Positions 39,628-47,161 of a DNA stretch of 64,000 nt are shown one piece after another. Source of the stretch: Fervidibacter sinensis (GTDB lineage Bacteria > Armatimonadota > Fervidibacteria > Fervidibacterales > Fervidibacteraceae); NCBI GenBank assembly GCA_032161045.1, contig JAVHTH010000008.1; one strand, 5' to 3'. Made by a program: the position numbers and the translations under genes. The notes below the pieces were generated by a model that had not been told where the DNA came from, made no database searches, and saw only the letters and a list, made by a program, of their open reading frames with translations. Position 1 is the first letter of the stretch. Each line of letters starts with the position of its first letter.

Positions 39628-41616
39628 TTGGTGGGAATTCAAAAATCCGATTTGCGAACATTGGTTCAACCCCAAATACGGAAGGCAGGGCTTGTTCGTG
39701 GGCGAGTCATTGTGCTGACTTTAGTGTTGGCGGTTGTTTTCACAAGTGCGACGATTTGGGCTGCTTTGTTGCGACATGAGATTTTAGGTGTCGGTTACTT
39801 GCCCCGCTGGGTTGTTTCTTTCTTCGTGGTTTTGATCGGCATCAACGCTGTTGTCAAACGGCTCCTTCCATCGTTTTCGCTCACGAACACCGAATTAGCG
39901 TTCATCTTCGCCATTTTGTCCGTCATTGCTTCAATCCCGCACGAAATCGGCATCCACTTCTACTTGAACTTGCTCGGGCTTGTCTACTACAGTTCACCAT
40001 ACAGCCAATGGTTCGGAAGGTTCACGCCTCATTTACCTGAGCACCTTGTTCCATCAACCAACTTCCGTGATCCAGCGATTTTGTGGGCGTATGAAGGTAT
40101 GCCTTCAGGCGCTAAACTCCCGCTTGCCAATTGGTTTGTCCCGCTCCTCGCTTGGACTCCTTACATCTTTGGCGTTTACCTCGTCCTTGTTTTCCTTTGC
40201 CTTCTTCTCGCTCGTCAATGGGAAGAGCACGAGCGATTGCTTTATCCGCTCGCTCAAGTTCCGATGGAACTTTCTGGTGCAACTCAGGAGCATCCCACCA
40301 AATCAATTTTTCGCTCGCCCCTCTTTTGGGTTGGATTCATAGTTGCGACTTTGCCATACTCATTGCGTGGTTTGCATCTCTACTTCCCGTTTATCCCTGA
40401 CCCCCAACCCCAGCGCAACTTGGGGGTTCTTTTCGCTTCAGGTCCCTTGACTGCTTTCAACAATATTGACCTGCACCTTTACCCCGAAATGGTCGGCATT
40501 GCCTATTTCCTCTCCCACGAAGTTGGGTTGAGCCTTTGGCTGTTTCCGTTCCTGCGCCGAGCGGAAGTGGCACTCAGGATGGCTTTCGGTGTTGACATGT
40601 ATCATGCCGAGTTCTTGACATTCCAATCAGTAGCCACATATCTCGTCATGGCAGGTTCGCTGCTTTGGCTTGCACGGGGCTACTTGAAGGAAGTTGGCTT
40701 GACAGCGTTGAAGTGGATTTTACGAAAATTACCTCACAGCGAGACTGACCGCTCAAATGTTCCCTTGACGGAAGCGAAGGCTTTAATCGGTTTGCTGCTC
40801 GCTTTTGGTTCCTTGTTGCTTTGGGCAAAACTCGTTGCTGGCGTCAATGTGAGTTGGACAGCATTGCTTTTAGTTGGCTTGGTCATTACTGGTTTGGTGG
40901 TTGCAAGGATTGTCGGTGAAGCGGGCGTTTACATTTTCGCCCCACCGTTCCGAGCCTATCAGGTCATCTTTGACATTTTCGGGAAGGACAGGATAGGTGC
41001 GAGAAACATCGTTTTGCTTTCAGCGATGGGTTGGATTCAAATCCGAAGCACGGGGACGATGGCGACTGGCTACATTGCCAACTCACTGCGAATCTTCTCC
41101 TCTGCGGGAGTGGACAAAGGTTATGGGACGGGATGGATGCTCTTCGCCATCCTGCTGACACTTCTCGTCTGCCACATAGTTTTCCCGACAGTGATCTACA
41201 CCTATAGCGTTCCAAAACTGAGTTGGTGGGCGCAAACTTCTTCCCTCAACACGGCGAATTTTGTCGGTCAATACCTCACGACATCCCGCCCTTTGACATC
41301 GCATCACTGGTGGGGATTAGTCATCGGTGCGATAACTTGTTGGGCACTTATCAAACTTCGCCTCAATTTCGTCGGCTTCCCGCTTCACCCAATTGGCTTT
41401 GTAACTTGGTATGGTTGGCCTCTTGACAGATATTGGATGTCCGTCATGTTGGGTTGGGCTTTGAAAGGGTTGATTTTACACTACGGTGGCTTCTCCGCTT
41501 TCCAACGCTTTAAGCCTTTCGCCTATGGCGTGACCGTCGGTGGCACGATGACTTTGACGACTTGGATTTTGCTCAGGCTCATCTTCCCAACCAGCGAAAG
41601 CATCATCATTGACTGA
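39628..41616 (+). CDS. DUF6785/DUF6784-like polytopic membrane protein (662 aa)
   Basis: Full-length paralogue of the protein at 2251-4245, with the same order of conserved blocks (AALLRHEILGVGYLPR, FYLNLLGLVYYSSPYSQWFG, FDIFGKDRIGARN, LNTANFVGQYLTTSRPLTSHHWWG, FPLHPIGFVTWYGWP) and about a dozen membrane helices. Starts at TTG 39628 or GTG 39631, with GAAGGGG upstream. The N-terminal region before the first helix differs from the paralogue and is basic. The gene is convergent with the alpha-solenoid gene and overlaps its end by 11 bp. It is divergent from the SorC-type regulator, which is a likely control partner. Function unknown. Confidence 0.8.
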   Translation: MVGIQKSDLRTLVQPQIRKAGLVRGRVIVLTLVLAVVFTSATIWAALLRHEILGVGYLPRWVVSFFVVLIGINAVVKRLLPSFSLTNTELAFIFAILSVIASIPHEIGIHFYLNLLGLVYYSSPYSQWFGRFTPHLPEHLVPSTNFRDPAILWAYEGMPSGAKLPLANWFVPLLAWTPYIFGVYLVLVFLCLLLARQWEEHERLLYPLAQVPMELSGATQEHPTKSIFRSPLFWVGFIVATLPYSLRGLHLYFPFIPDPQPQRNLGVLFASGPLTAFNNIDLHLYPEMVGIAYFLSHEVGLSLWLFPFLRRAEVALRMAFGVDMYHAEFLTFQSVATYLVMAGSLLWLARGYLKEVGLTALKWILRKLPHSETDRSNVPLTEAKALIGLLLAFGSLLLWAKLVAGVNVSWTALLLVGLVITGLVVARIVGEAGVYIFAPPFRAYQVIFDIFGKDRIGARNIVLLSAMGWIQIRSTGTMATGYIANSLRIFSSAGVDKGYGTGWMLFAILLTLLVCHIVFPTVIYTYSVPKLSWWAQTSSLNTANFVGQYLTTSRPLTSHHWWGLVIGAITCWALIKLRLNFVGFPLHPIGFVTWYGWPLDRYWMSVMLGWALKGLILHYGGFSAFQRFKPFAYGVTVGGTMTLTTWILLRLIFPTSESIIID

Positions 41617-42772
41617 AACGCGCCCGAGCAATTTCCGCAATTTCTGTCAAGGCTTGAACTCGGTAAAAGGCATCTGGGATCTTGCGGGCAAGTGTTAAAG
41701 CGCGTTCAAAATCCGACTGAGCCAAAACGATTGCTATGTCGGCAAGCGCTGAAGAACGCTCCTCAACATCTTCAATTTGCTGTGCGACTTTCTGTGCCTC
41801 TTCAGCGGAGCGCTCTGCGATGACCGCAGCGATGTCACCGAGCGTCCAATTGCGCCAGTCTGGGTCGCGAATTTGCTTAGCCCACTTCAACGCTTGCTCG
41901 GCATCCAATGTCGCCATCGCCGCCGCAATGCTCCGCCAAGCGGAAGCCTGCCTGTCTGGGTCGTGAACTTTACGAGCAAGTTCTGCAGCACGATTCAGCA
42001 ATTCCCTCGCCTTTTCTGGCTCGTTTTGAGTCAACGATTGAGCGACCACGCTCAATGCTGCTGCTTTGCGCTCAGGAAACGGGAACATGTCAACTAAAGC
42101 GATGGCTTGTTGAGCGTCAAGTTTGCTCAAAACCTCAACCAAATCGTCCAGCACTGTTGCTCGTTCTTCTGCGTCCCTCACTTGCTTTATCAACTTCACA
42201 GCGTCTTCTGCAATTGACTTAGCGAGCGTTTTGTTGAACTCGCTGAGAACCCTCGCTATACCAGCGAACGCTGCTGCTTGGTCTGAAAAGCGGCGAATTT
42301 TCAGGGCAGTTTTCAGTGCGTGCTCTGCATCCAACAAAGCCCACGCTTCGGCAACAGCGCTTAACGCTTCCGCTCGCCCGTCCTCGTCGGCAACATCGTT
42401 TGCGATTCGTTCCGCTTCCCTCAGAAACTGTAAAGCCCTTTGTTTGTCGCTTTTAGCCAATTTCTCCGCAGCGTCCGTCAGAGCCAGAACTTGCATGGTC
42501 TCACTTGGCAAATCTCCAACAAGTTGGTAAACCTGTTCGGGTTCAACAACAGCGAACGCGTTTATGACGGTGAGCAAGACCGAGAGTTGCCACGATGGGT
42601 CTTTGATTTGGCGAGCAAACCTCAATGCATCGTCCAAAAGCGAAGACGCTCGTTGCTTGTCAACCGAAGCCATCACTTGTGCAATTTTGCTCAACGCCAA
42701 CGCTTTCCAGTCAGGTTCGGCGATTTCGTTGACTGCCTTTAGCGCTTCGTCAAGCAAGTCCTGCACGCTCAT
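41606..42772 (-). CDS. Alpha-solenoid repeat protein (TPR/HEAT-like), 388 aa
   Basis: Starts at ATG 42772 behind AGGGGGAACG. The whole protein is built from about a dozen helical repeats of roughly 30-35 residues, with a pattern like A-x-x-L-x-x-IA-x-x-(L/M)A-x-x-D-x-x-xA-x-x-LL-x-x-AL-x-x-A-x-x-I-x-D-P (for example DPSWQLSVLLTVINAF, DPDRQASAWRSIAAAMATLD, DPDWRNWTLGDIAAVIAERS). It has no signal peptide, membrane helix or catalytic motif, and is very rich in Ala, Glu and Gln. It is probably a protein-interaction scaffold in the cytoplasm. The partner is unknown. A 99-bp palindromic repeat lies just upstream of its start. Confidence 0.65.
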   Translation of the reverse strand: MSVQDLLDEALKAVNEIAEPDWKALALSKIAQVMASVDKQRASSLLDDALRFARQIKDPSWQLSVLLTVINAFAVVEPEQVYQLVGDLPSETMQVLALTDAAEKLAKSDKQRALQFLREAERIANDVADEDGRAEALSAVAEAWALLDAEHALKTALKIRRFSDQAAAFAGIARVLSEFNKTLAKSIAEDAVKLIKQVRDAEERATVLDDLVEVLSKLDAQQAIALVDMFPFPERKAAALSVVAQSLTQNEPEKARELLNRAAELARKVHDPDRQASAWRSIAAAMATLDAEQALKWAKQIRDPDWRNWTLGDIAAVIAERSAEEAQKVAQQIEDVEERSSALADIAIVLAQSDFERALTLARKIPDAFYRVQALTEIAEIARARFSQ

Positions 42773-42808
42773 CGTTCGTTCCCCCTTACCCTCAAATTAG
42801 TGCGCACA

Positions 42809-42907
42809 TTGCAAAAACTCGGTAGCATCGGGGCTTGTCCCCGACGGAAATCTAACAACTCAACTGTCGCCTGCAAGGGGCGACACTACCATGCAGGATT
42901 TTTGCAA
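42809..42907. repeat. 99-bp interspersed repeat, second family, with inverted ends
   Basis: Ends TTGCAAAAA/TTTTTGCAA are inverted. Inside are GGTAGC...CTACC, a GGGGCTTGTCCCC hairpin, CGACGGAAATCTAAC and a GTCGCCTGCAAGGGGCGAC hairpin. A second copy at 46822-46912 keeps the order with about 80 percent identity by eye, but its ends have drifted. No coding capacity is evident. Confidence 0.8.
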
Positions 42908-42993
42908 AGTAACCCGCAACCTACATTTTGCGCCATGCAACTGACGAGAGCGGAATATATTGCCCCGCTCATGCGTCATAAAATTGGGCTTGG

Positions 42994-43671
42994 ATGCAAA
43001 AGCGAAATTTTGGAGAGGCGACTGAAACCGTGACCTATGACGAGTTGCCCGATGGCGTGCTTGTAGCGAAAGCGAAAAAGGGGGATTGGGACGCTTTTGA
43101 GCAATTGTTTTGGCGCTATCACGAGCGGATTTACACCTTCATTTGGCACTTTTTGCAGAACCGAGAAGCGAGTGAAGATTTGACGCAAGAAACCTTCATC
43201 CGCGCTTGGCAATCACTGCACAGTTTGAAATCAAACGACGCGTTCCAAACATGGCTGCATCAGATAGCGCGAAGGTTGTCCTTAGACGCTCTGCGGAAAA
43301 GGGCTTGGGAAACGCCGATGAGCGATTTTTCAACTTATGACGACCAAAAAACTTCGGTCAACGAAGCGGAAACCGACTTGGAATTTGTTTGGGAAGGCGA
43401 AGGTTTGTCCGATGAAGTTGACCCTGAAGAAGCGCTCATTGAAAACGAGCGCAAAAAGGCGGTGCAAGAGGCAGTTGGTAGACTTTCCCCGCCCTTGCGT
43501 GAGGTTGTCGTCTTGCACTATTTTGAAGGTTTGCCCGTTGACGAAGTCGCGAAAATTTTGAGCGTTCCCATCGGGACGGTTTTGTCTCGTTTGGCGCGCG
43601 CCCGAGAAGCGCTTCGCCGCCTTCTGGCTCACTATTTTGACGAAGTTGCAAATGAGGTGAACAACCCATGA
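42994..43671 (+). CDS. ECF-type RNA polymerase sigma factor
   Basis: A sigma-70 family protein of up to 225 aa. Region 2 is clear (DWDAFEQLFWRYHERIYTFIWHFLQNREASEDLTQETFIRAWQSL), followed by an acidic linker and region 4 with its HTH (LSPPLREVVVLHYFEGLPVDEVAKILSVPIGTVLSRLARAREALRRLL). The start is uncertain: ATG 42994 is the longest, and GTG 43030 after GGAGAGG gives a more usual length. The stop overlaps the start of the anti-sigma gene (ATGA), a standard coupling. The RseB-like gene follows, so the group is a cell-envelope stress type cassette. Confidence 0.9.
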   Translation: MQKRNFGEATETVTYDELPDGVLVAKAKKGDWDAFEQLFWRYHERIYTFIWHFLQNREASEDLTQETFIRAWQSLHSLKSNDAFQTWLHQIARRLSLDALRKRAWETPMSDFSTYDDQKTSVNEAETDLEFVWEGEGLSDEVDPEEALIENERKKAVQEAVGRLSPPLREVVVLHYFEGLPVDEVAKILSVPIGTVLSRLARAREALRRLLAHYFDEVANEVNNP

Positions 43672-44132
43672 AGCATGAAAAAGCAAAAAGGCTTCTCGCC
43701 GATTACGCTGTCGGTCGTTTGCGCGGACGAACGAAAGCGAAAATAGAGCAACACATAAGCGAGTGCCCAATTTGCGAACGCGAATTGAAAGCGCTGAGAC
43801 AGATGGAGAAGTTGCTAACGCAAGTTGGGTTGCTTCGCCCATCTAACCCTCAACTCTTGCTTAATCGCATTCGCGAAGCAACGCAACAGGCTTATAAACC
43901 AAGCCAACAAACTTGGAGTTGGCAGTTATCGCGGCAATGGTTCTTGAAACCCGCAATCGGATTTGCAACACTTTTTCTGCTCGCTGTGAGTGCGTTTATG
44001 TTCTGGCATCAAACCCATGAGCAGCCAAACTTGACAGTCAGTTACGAACAATATCACCGTCTCGTCTCGTGGAGCAATCCGCTCGGTAACTGGATTGAAA
44101 CAGGAATCAGCGAAATGGGCGCAACGCAATGA
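43668..44132 (+). CDS. Anti-sigma factor with zinc-finger (HC2-like) domain and one membrane helix
   Basis: A 154-aa protein with the anti-sigma zinc-finger signature H29-x3-C33-x2-C36 (QHISECPICEREL) at the N-terminus, an amphipathic linker, one membrane helix at about residues 94-113 and a short extracytoplasmic tail. It should hold the neighbouring sigma factor at the membrane until a signal triggers release. ATG 43668 overlaps the sigma stop. The next gene starts 29 bp downstream and encodes an exported RseB/LolA-like protein, completing the cassette. Confidence 0.85.
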   Translation: MKHEKAKRLLADYAVGRLRGRTKAKIEQHISECPICERELKALRQMEKLLTQVGLLRPSNPQLLLNRIREATQQAYKPSQQTWSWQLSRQWFLKPAIGFATLFLLAVSAFMFWHQTHEQPNLTVSYEQYHRLVSWSNPLGNWIETGISEMGATQ

Positions 44133-44161
44133 ACGCTCGCTTTGATTTGGGGTGACCGAAG

Positions 44162-45139
44162 ATGCGTTTCTTGGTTTTGATTTCCTTGGTGTTGACGAGT
44201 TTCGCTTTCGCTGAAGACGAACAACCGTCGGCTTTTGATGTTTTGCGGAAAATGGCAAGAGCCCGTGCGATTTCATACATTGCTACAGCGGAGACTATTA
44301 GGTTGAAACCCCAAACTTCTTCGGCGACGGCGACCATTTACTTCAAGGCTGGCAGGAGACGAGTTGTCTACGGTGATAGATTTGCGCCTGCGCTCGTTTT
44401 GCTGGACGATGGCAAATCGGTTTACCGATTGCTGCCCCGCTGGAGAATTGCCGTCCGAATGCCCATTGTCTCGCAGAAGTTGAACTTTGACCTGCTCAGG
44501 AAAAACTACGAACTTCGGCTTTTGCCTTCAGAGCAAGTTGCTGGTCGCGATTGCTATGTCCTTGCAGCCCAACCGAAACACCGCAGCAACCCGATGCGTA
44601 AAGTTTGGGTTGACAAAATTCACTTCGTCGTCTTGAAAGACGAACTCCTTGATCCCGATGGCACACCAATCCGGATTTTCGTAGTTCGCTCCATCAACTT
44701 CAACGCTAATGTTGACGAAAGTCTCTTCTCCGTGCCATCTGGATGGCAAGTCACAAATGCCCCTTATCGCCCTGTCGCGGATTTGTCGCTTGACGAAGCG
44801 GAGAAAATTGCCGGGTTCAAAATCCGCCTGCCCCAATTCGTTCCTGAAGGCTACCAACTTTCAAGCGTTGGCGTGACTTACTGCCAGCATGGAACCCCAA
44901 TCGTTCACCTTCAATACTCCGACGGGTTGAACACGATTTCAGTGTTTGAGAAACCAGCGCAATGTCGTTCCCTCTTTGGAAGGTTTCGCTTCCGCTGGGG
45001 TTGGCGTAGGCAACAATCTTGCGATTGGTTGCCGCAGGACGATTTCGTACTCTCGCAAATTGTCAACGACCTTCGCGTTATTGTCATAGGTCACCCATCT
45101 CAGTCCGTCATGCAGCGAATTGCCGAGAGCGTTCAGTGA
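44162..45139 (+). CDS. Exported MucB/RseB-like (LolA-fold) protein
   Basis: A 325-aa protein with a short signal peptide (MRFLVLISLVLTSFAFA, cut near AFA-ED). The middle part is a LolA/RseB-like half-barrel (ATIYFKAGRRRVVYGDR, LLDDGKSVYRLLPRW, GRDCYVLAAQPK, MRKVWVDKIHFVVLKDELLDPDG). The C-terminal part (LPQFVPEGYQLSSVGVTY, then ILQYSDGL-like strands) resembles a DUF4367-type domain. RseB proteins sense lipids or envelope damage and guard anti-sigma factors. Position right after the sigma/anti-sigma pair supports this role, which remains inference. A CQHG...C...C pattern in the last third may form a disulphide. Confidence 0.75.
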   Translation: MRFLVLISLVLTSFAFAEDEQPSAFDVLRKMARARAISYIATAETIRLKPQTSSATATIYFKAGRRRVVYGDRFAPALVLLDDGKSVYRLLPRWRIAVRMPIVSQKLNFDLLRKNYELRLLPSEQVAGRDCYVLAAQPKHRSNPMRKVWVDKIHFVVLKDELLDPDGTPIRIFVVRSINFNANVDESLFSVPSGWQVTNAPYRPVADLSLDEAEKIAGFKIRLPQFVPEGYQLSSVGVTYCQHGTPIVHLQYSDGLNTISVFEKPAQCRSLFGRFRFRWGWRRQQSCDWLPQDDFVLSQIVNDLRVIVIGHPSQSVMQRIAESVQ

Positions 45140-45143
45140 CCGC

Positions 45144-46505
45144 CTAACTCGTTTCGCGGTAATACTTTCGGTGTTGCGGTGCGAGATACCTGCGGACATA
45201 TTCACCCCAAGGTTTGCGGTATGTTCGGCAAATATAGCGGTTGGCTTCCTCGTCGCCGATGATAAGTTCTTGCTTTGCGTCCCATTTGACCAACCTGCCA
45301 ACTCTAAAAGCGATGTTTGCAAGGTGGAGCGGGTTAGTTGACCAGTGACCCCACTCAATTGGTGCAACAGGTTGCTCTCGGCTTTTGATGCAGTCAAGCC
45401 AATTTCTCATGTGCGGTTCACTCTGTGGTGAGCCACCGTGCTCAATAGGCTTCATTCGGTCTCCTTCTGGGAAAACCCGGAAACCTTCACGGGTCAGAAG
45501 CATCGTCCCATTTGTGCCGTAAAAGGCAATGCCATATCCGCTGCCTTCAATTGGGCGTGCGTTCGTGTGGTAGATGGAAACTTGCAAGTAAAAGTCACCG
45601 TAGTCAAGGAACGCGTCTTGAGTGTCGGGAGTTTCTCGGTTGTCCTGAAGCACATATTTGCCGCCAACCGACATCGCCGATTTGGGTGCTGTCACCCCTA
45701 AAATCCAATGGATCGTGTCAACATGGTGGACAGCCCAAGAGAGCATAAAGCCGCCTGAAGTGTCCCACATGAACCAATATCCGGGGGCAAAACATCGGTT
45801 GCGGTTGAAAGGTCGTTTCGGTGCTGGACCAAGCCACATGTCCCAGTCAATGTGCGGTGGTGCTGGTTCATCAGGCGGGTTGCCAATCCCGTGTGGGGTT
45901 TCGTTCCAAACATTCCAAGCACGAACGCGGGTGATTTTGCCTAATGCGCCTGATTGGATGAGTTCCTTCGCAATTCGGTAATGGGCGCCACTAAGTTGTT
46001 GCGTCCCATGTTGGACAACTCGGTTGAACTTTTTCGCAGCGTTAACTGCTGCCCGTTGCTCTGCGATGTTGTGTCCAAGTGGCTTCTCAACATAGATGTC
46101 CTTGCCTGCCTCACTTGCTGCGATGACTTGGATGCAATGCCAATGGTCTGGGGTCGCAATGATAACTGCGTCAATGTCTTTGCGGTCAAGCAAGCGACGG
46201 AAATCCTTATAAGCCGTTGCGTTCCCACCAGCAAGTTTCACGGCATTTGCAAGCCTGTCTTCCATGACATCGCAAACCGCTGCAATGACCACATCAGGGT
46301 TTTGCATCGCGACTCGCATGAGATACTGTCCCTGCCCGCCGCAACCGATAACTCCAAGGACGATCTTCTCGTTGGGGCTTTTTGTTGGCTTGACAGTTTG
46401 CTGCTGAGCGGCAAGTTCGTCTTGAAGTTTTGTCCATCGGTTTCCTAAAATGTCCGCCAACGCTGCCGTCGCCAAAGCACCCTTCAAAAATTCACGCCTT
46501 TGCAT
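45144..46505 (-). CDS. Tat-exported Gfo/Idh/MocA family oxidoreductase
   Basis: A 453-aa NAD(P)-dependent sugar oxidoreductase. ATG 46505 (GGGAGG 8 bp upstream) starts directly with the twin-arginine signal MQRREFLKGALATAALA. The Rossmann motif is VLGVIGCGGQGQYL, followed by VIIATPDHWHC and the family-defining YVEKPLGHNIAEQ with the catalytic lysine. A later HHVDTIHWIL stretch fits the C-terminal substrate domain. Export of cofactor-loaded members of this family by Tat is usual in Planctomycetota/Armatimonadota. Substrate unknown, probably a sugar or cyclitol. It ends 4 bp from the stop of the RseB-like gene on the other strand. Confidence 0.9.
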   Translation of the reverse strand: MQRREFLKGALATAALADILGNRWTKLQDELAAQQQTVKPTKSPNEKIVLGVIGCGGQGQYLMRVAMQNPDVVIAAVCDVMEDRLANAVKLAGGNATAYKDFRRLLDRKDIDAVIIATPDHWHCIQVIAASEAGKDIYVEKPLGHNIAEQRAAVNAAKKFNRVVQHGTQQLSGAHYRIAKELIQSGALGKITRVRAWNVWNETPHGIGNPPDEPAPPHIDWDMWLGPAPKRPFNRNRCFAPGYWFMWDTSGGFMLSWAVHHVDTIHWILGVTAPKSAMSVGGKYVLQDNRETPDTQDAFLDYGDFYLQVSIYHTNARPIEGSGYGIAFYGTNGTMLLTREGFRVFPEGDRMKPIEHGGSPQSEPHMRNWLDCIKSREQPVAPIEWGHWSTNPLHLANIAFRVGRLVKWDAKQELIIGDEEANRYICRTYRKPWGEYVRRYLAPQHRKYYRETS

Positions 46506-46621
46506 CTCACTTCGCCTCCCCACCAACATTGTTTTTTCACCGCAAATGTTATCGGTGAGTTTCTTTACCTGACCACGCTACAGGCTTCAGTCCACAGTTG
46601 GCGAAATTTTTGTAAGCATCC

Positions 46622-46768
46622 TGTAGGGCGGGGTTTTATACCCCGCCGACAAAATTTTGTCGCTGTATGTGCGGGATTTTATAACTCGCGCTCTTTTTGT
46701 CAGCACAGCAAAAACCGTGTCCCACTTGGCTGGTCGTTGTAGGGAGGGGCTTCACACTCCGCCGATGA
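46622..46768. repeat. Degenerate copies of the 67-bp interspersed repeat
   Basis: TGTAGGGCGGGGTTTTATAC followed by CCCGCCGACAAAATTTTGTCG at 46622-46663 is a recognisable left half. A decayed TGTAGGGAGGGGCTTCACAC and TCCGCCGA lies at 46738-46765. They lie in the roughly 600-bp gap 46506-47127, which shows no convincing gene. Confidence 0.65.
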
Positions 46769-46821
46769 ACTTTTGGGCTTTGTAGAAATCCTTAACTTAT
46801 CATCAATCGTAGCCTTTACGA

Positions 46822-46912
46822 CTGAGAAACTCGGTAGCCTCAAGGCTTACTCCCGACGGAAATCTAACGACCGTCGCCCGCAAGGGACGACGCTACCTTG
46901 TAGGATTATACA
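46822..46912. repeat. Second copy of the 99-bp interspersed repeat
   Basis: ACTCGGTAGCCTCAAGGCTT, then ACTCCCGACGGAAATCTAAC and GTCGCCCGCAAGGGACGACG, then CTACCTTGTAGGATT match the copy at 42809-42907 in order and spacing, with a 3-base deletion and scattered changes. A TGCCCTACT-like fragment of the other repeat family follows at about 46955. Confidence 0.8.
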
Positions 46913-47071
46913 GAGCCGAATTTTTCAGCCGGCGCAGCTTAAAACCGTGCCCTACTTGTTTCGTCCAGCATCTTTGTGAGAGTGGTGCAGTGCCTTCAGC
47001 AACCAATCAAGTCACAAGGTAACTGGAACATGTGATGGTCAGATAGCAAAATGGACACAAAATTCTGACCT

Positions 47072-47161
47072 AAACTGTCAAGGGTTGATTTTTTTTTTGG
47101 CGTGTTATTAATGAAAGTGGGCAGGTGATGGAGATGGTGTGGCGATGGATTTTGATTGGCA
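47072..47161 (+). repeat. Duplicated leader of the first gluzincin gene (partner at 50484-50573)
   Basis: AAACTGTCAAGGGTTGATT, a T-tract (10 T here, 8 T in the partner), GG(C/T)GTGTTATTAATGAAAG, TGGGCAGGTGATGGAGATGG and the first codons are almost identical before the two tandem paralogues. The conservation of non-coding bases points to recent duplication or to a shared promoter/leader. Confidence 0.8.

Noticed and set aside
47089..47110. TTGATT...TATTAA promoter before the gluzincin genes
   Set aside because: The spacer differs between copies (15 and 13 bp) because of the T-tract, so a fixed -35/-10 pair is not supported.
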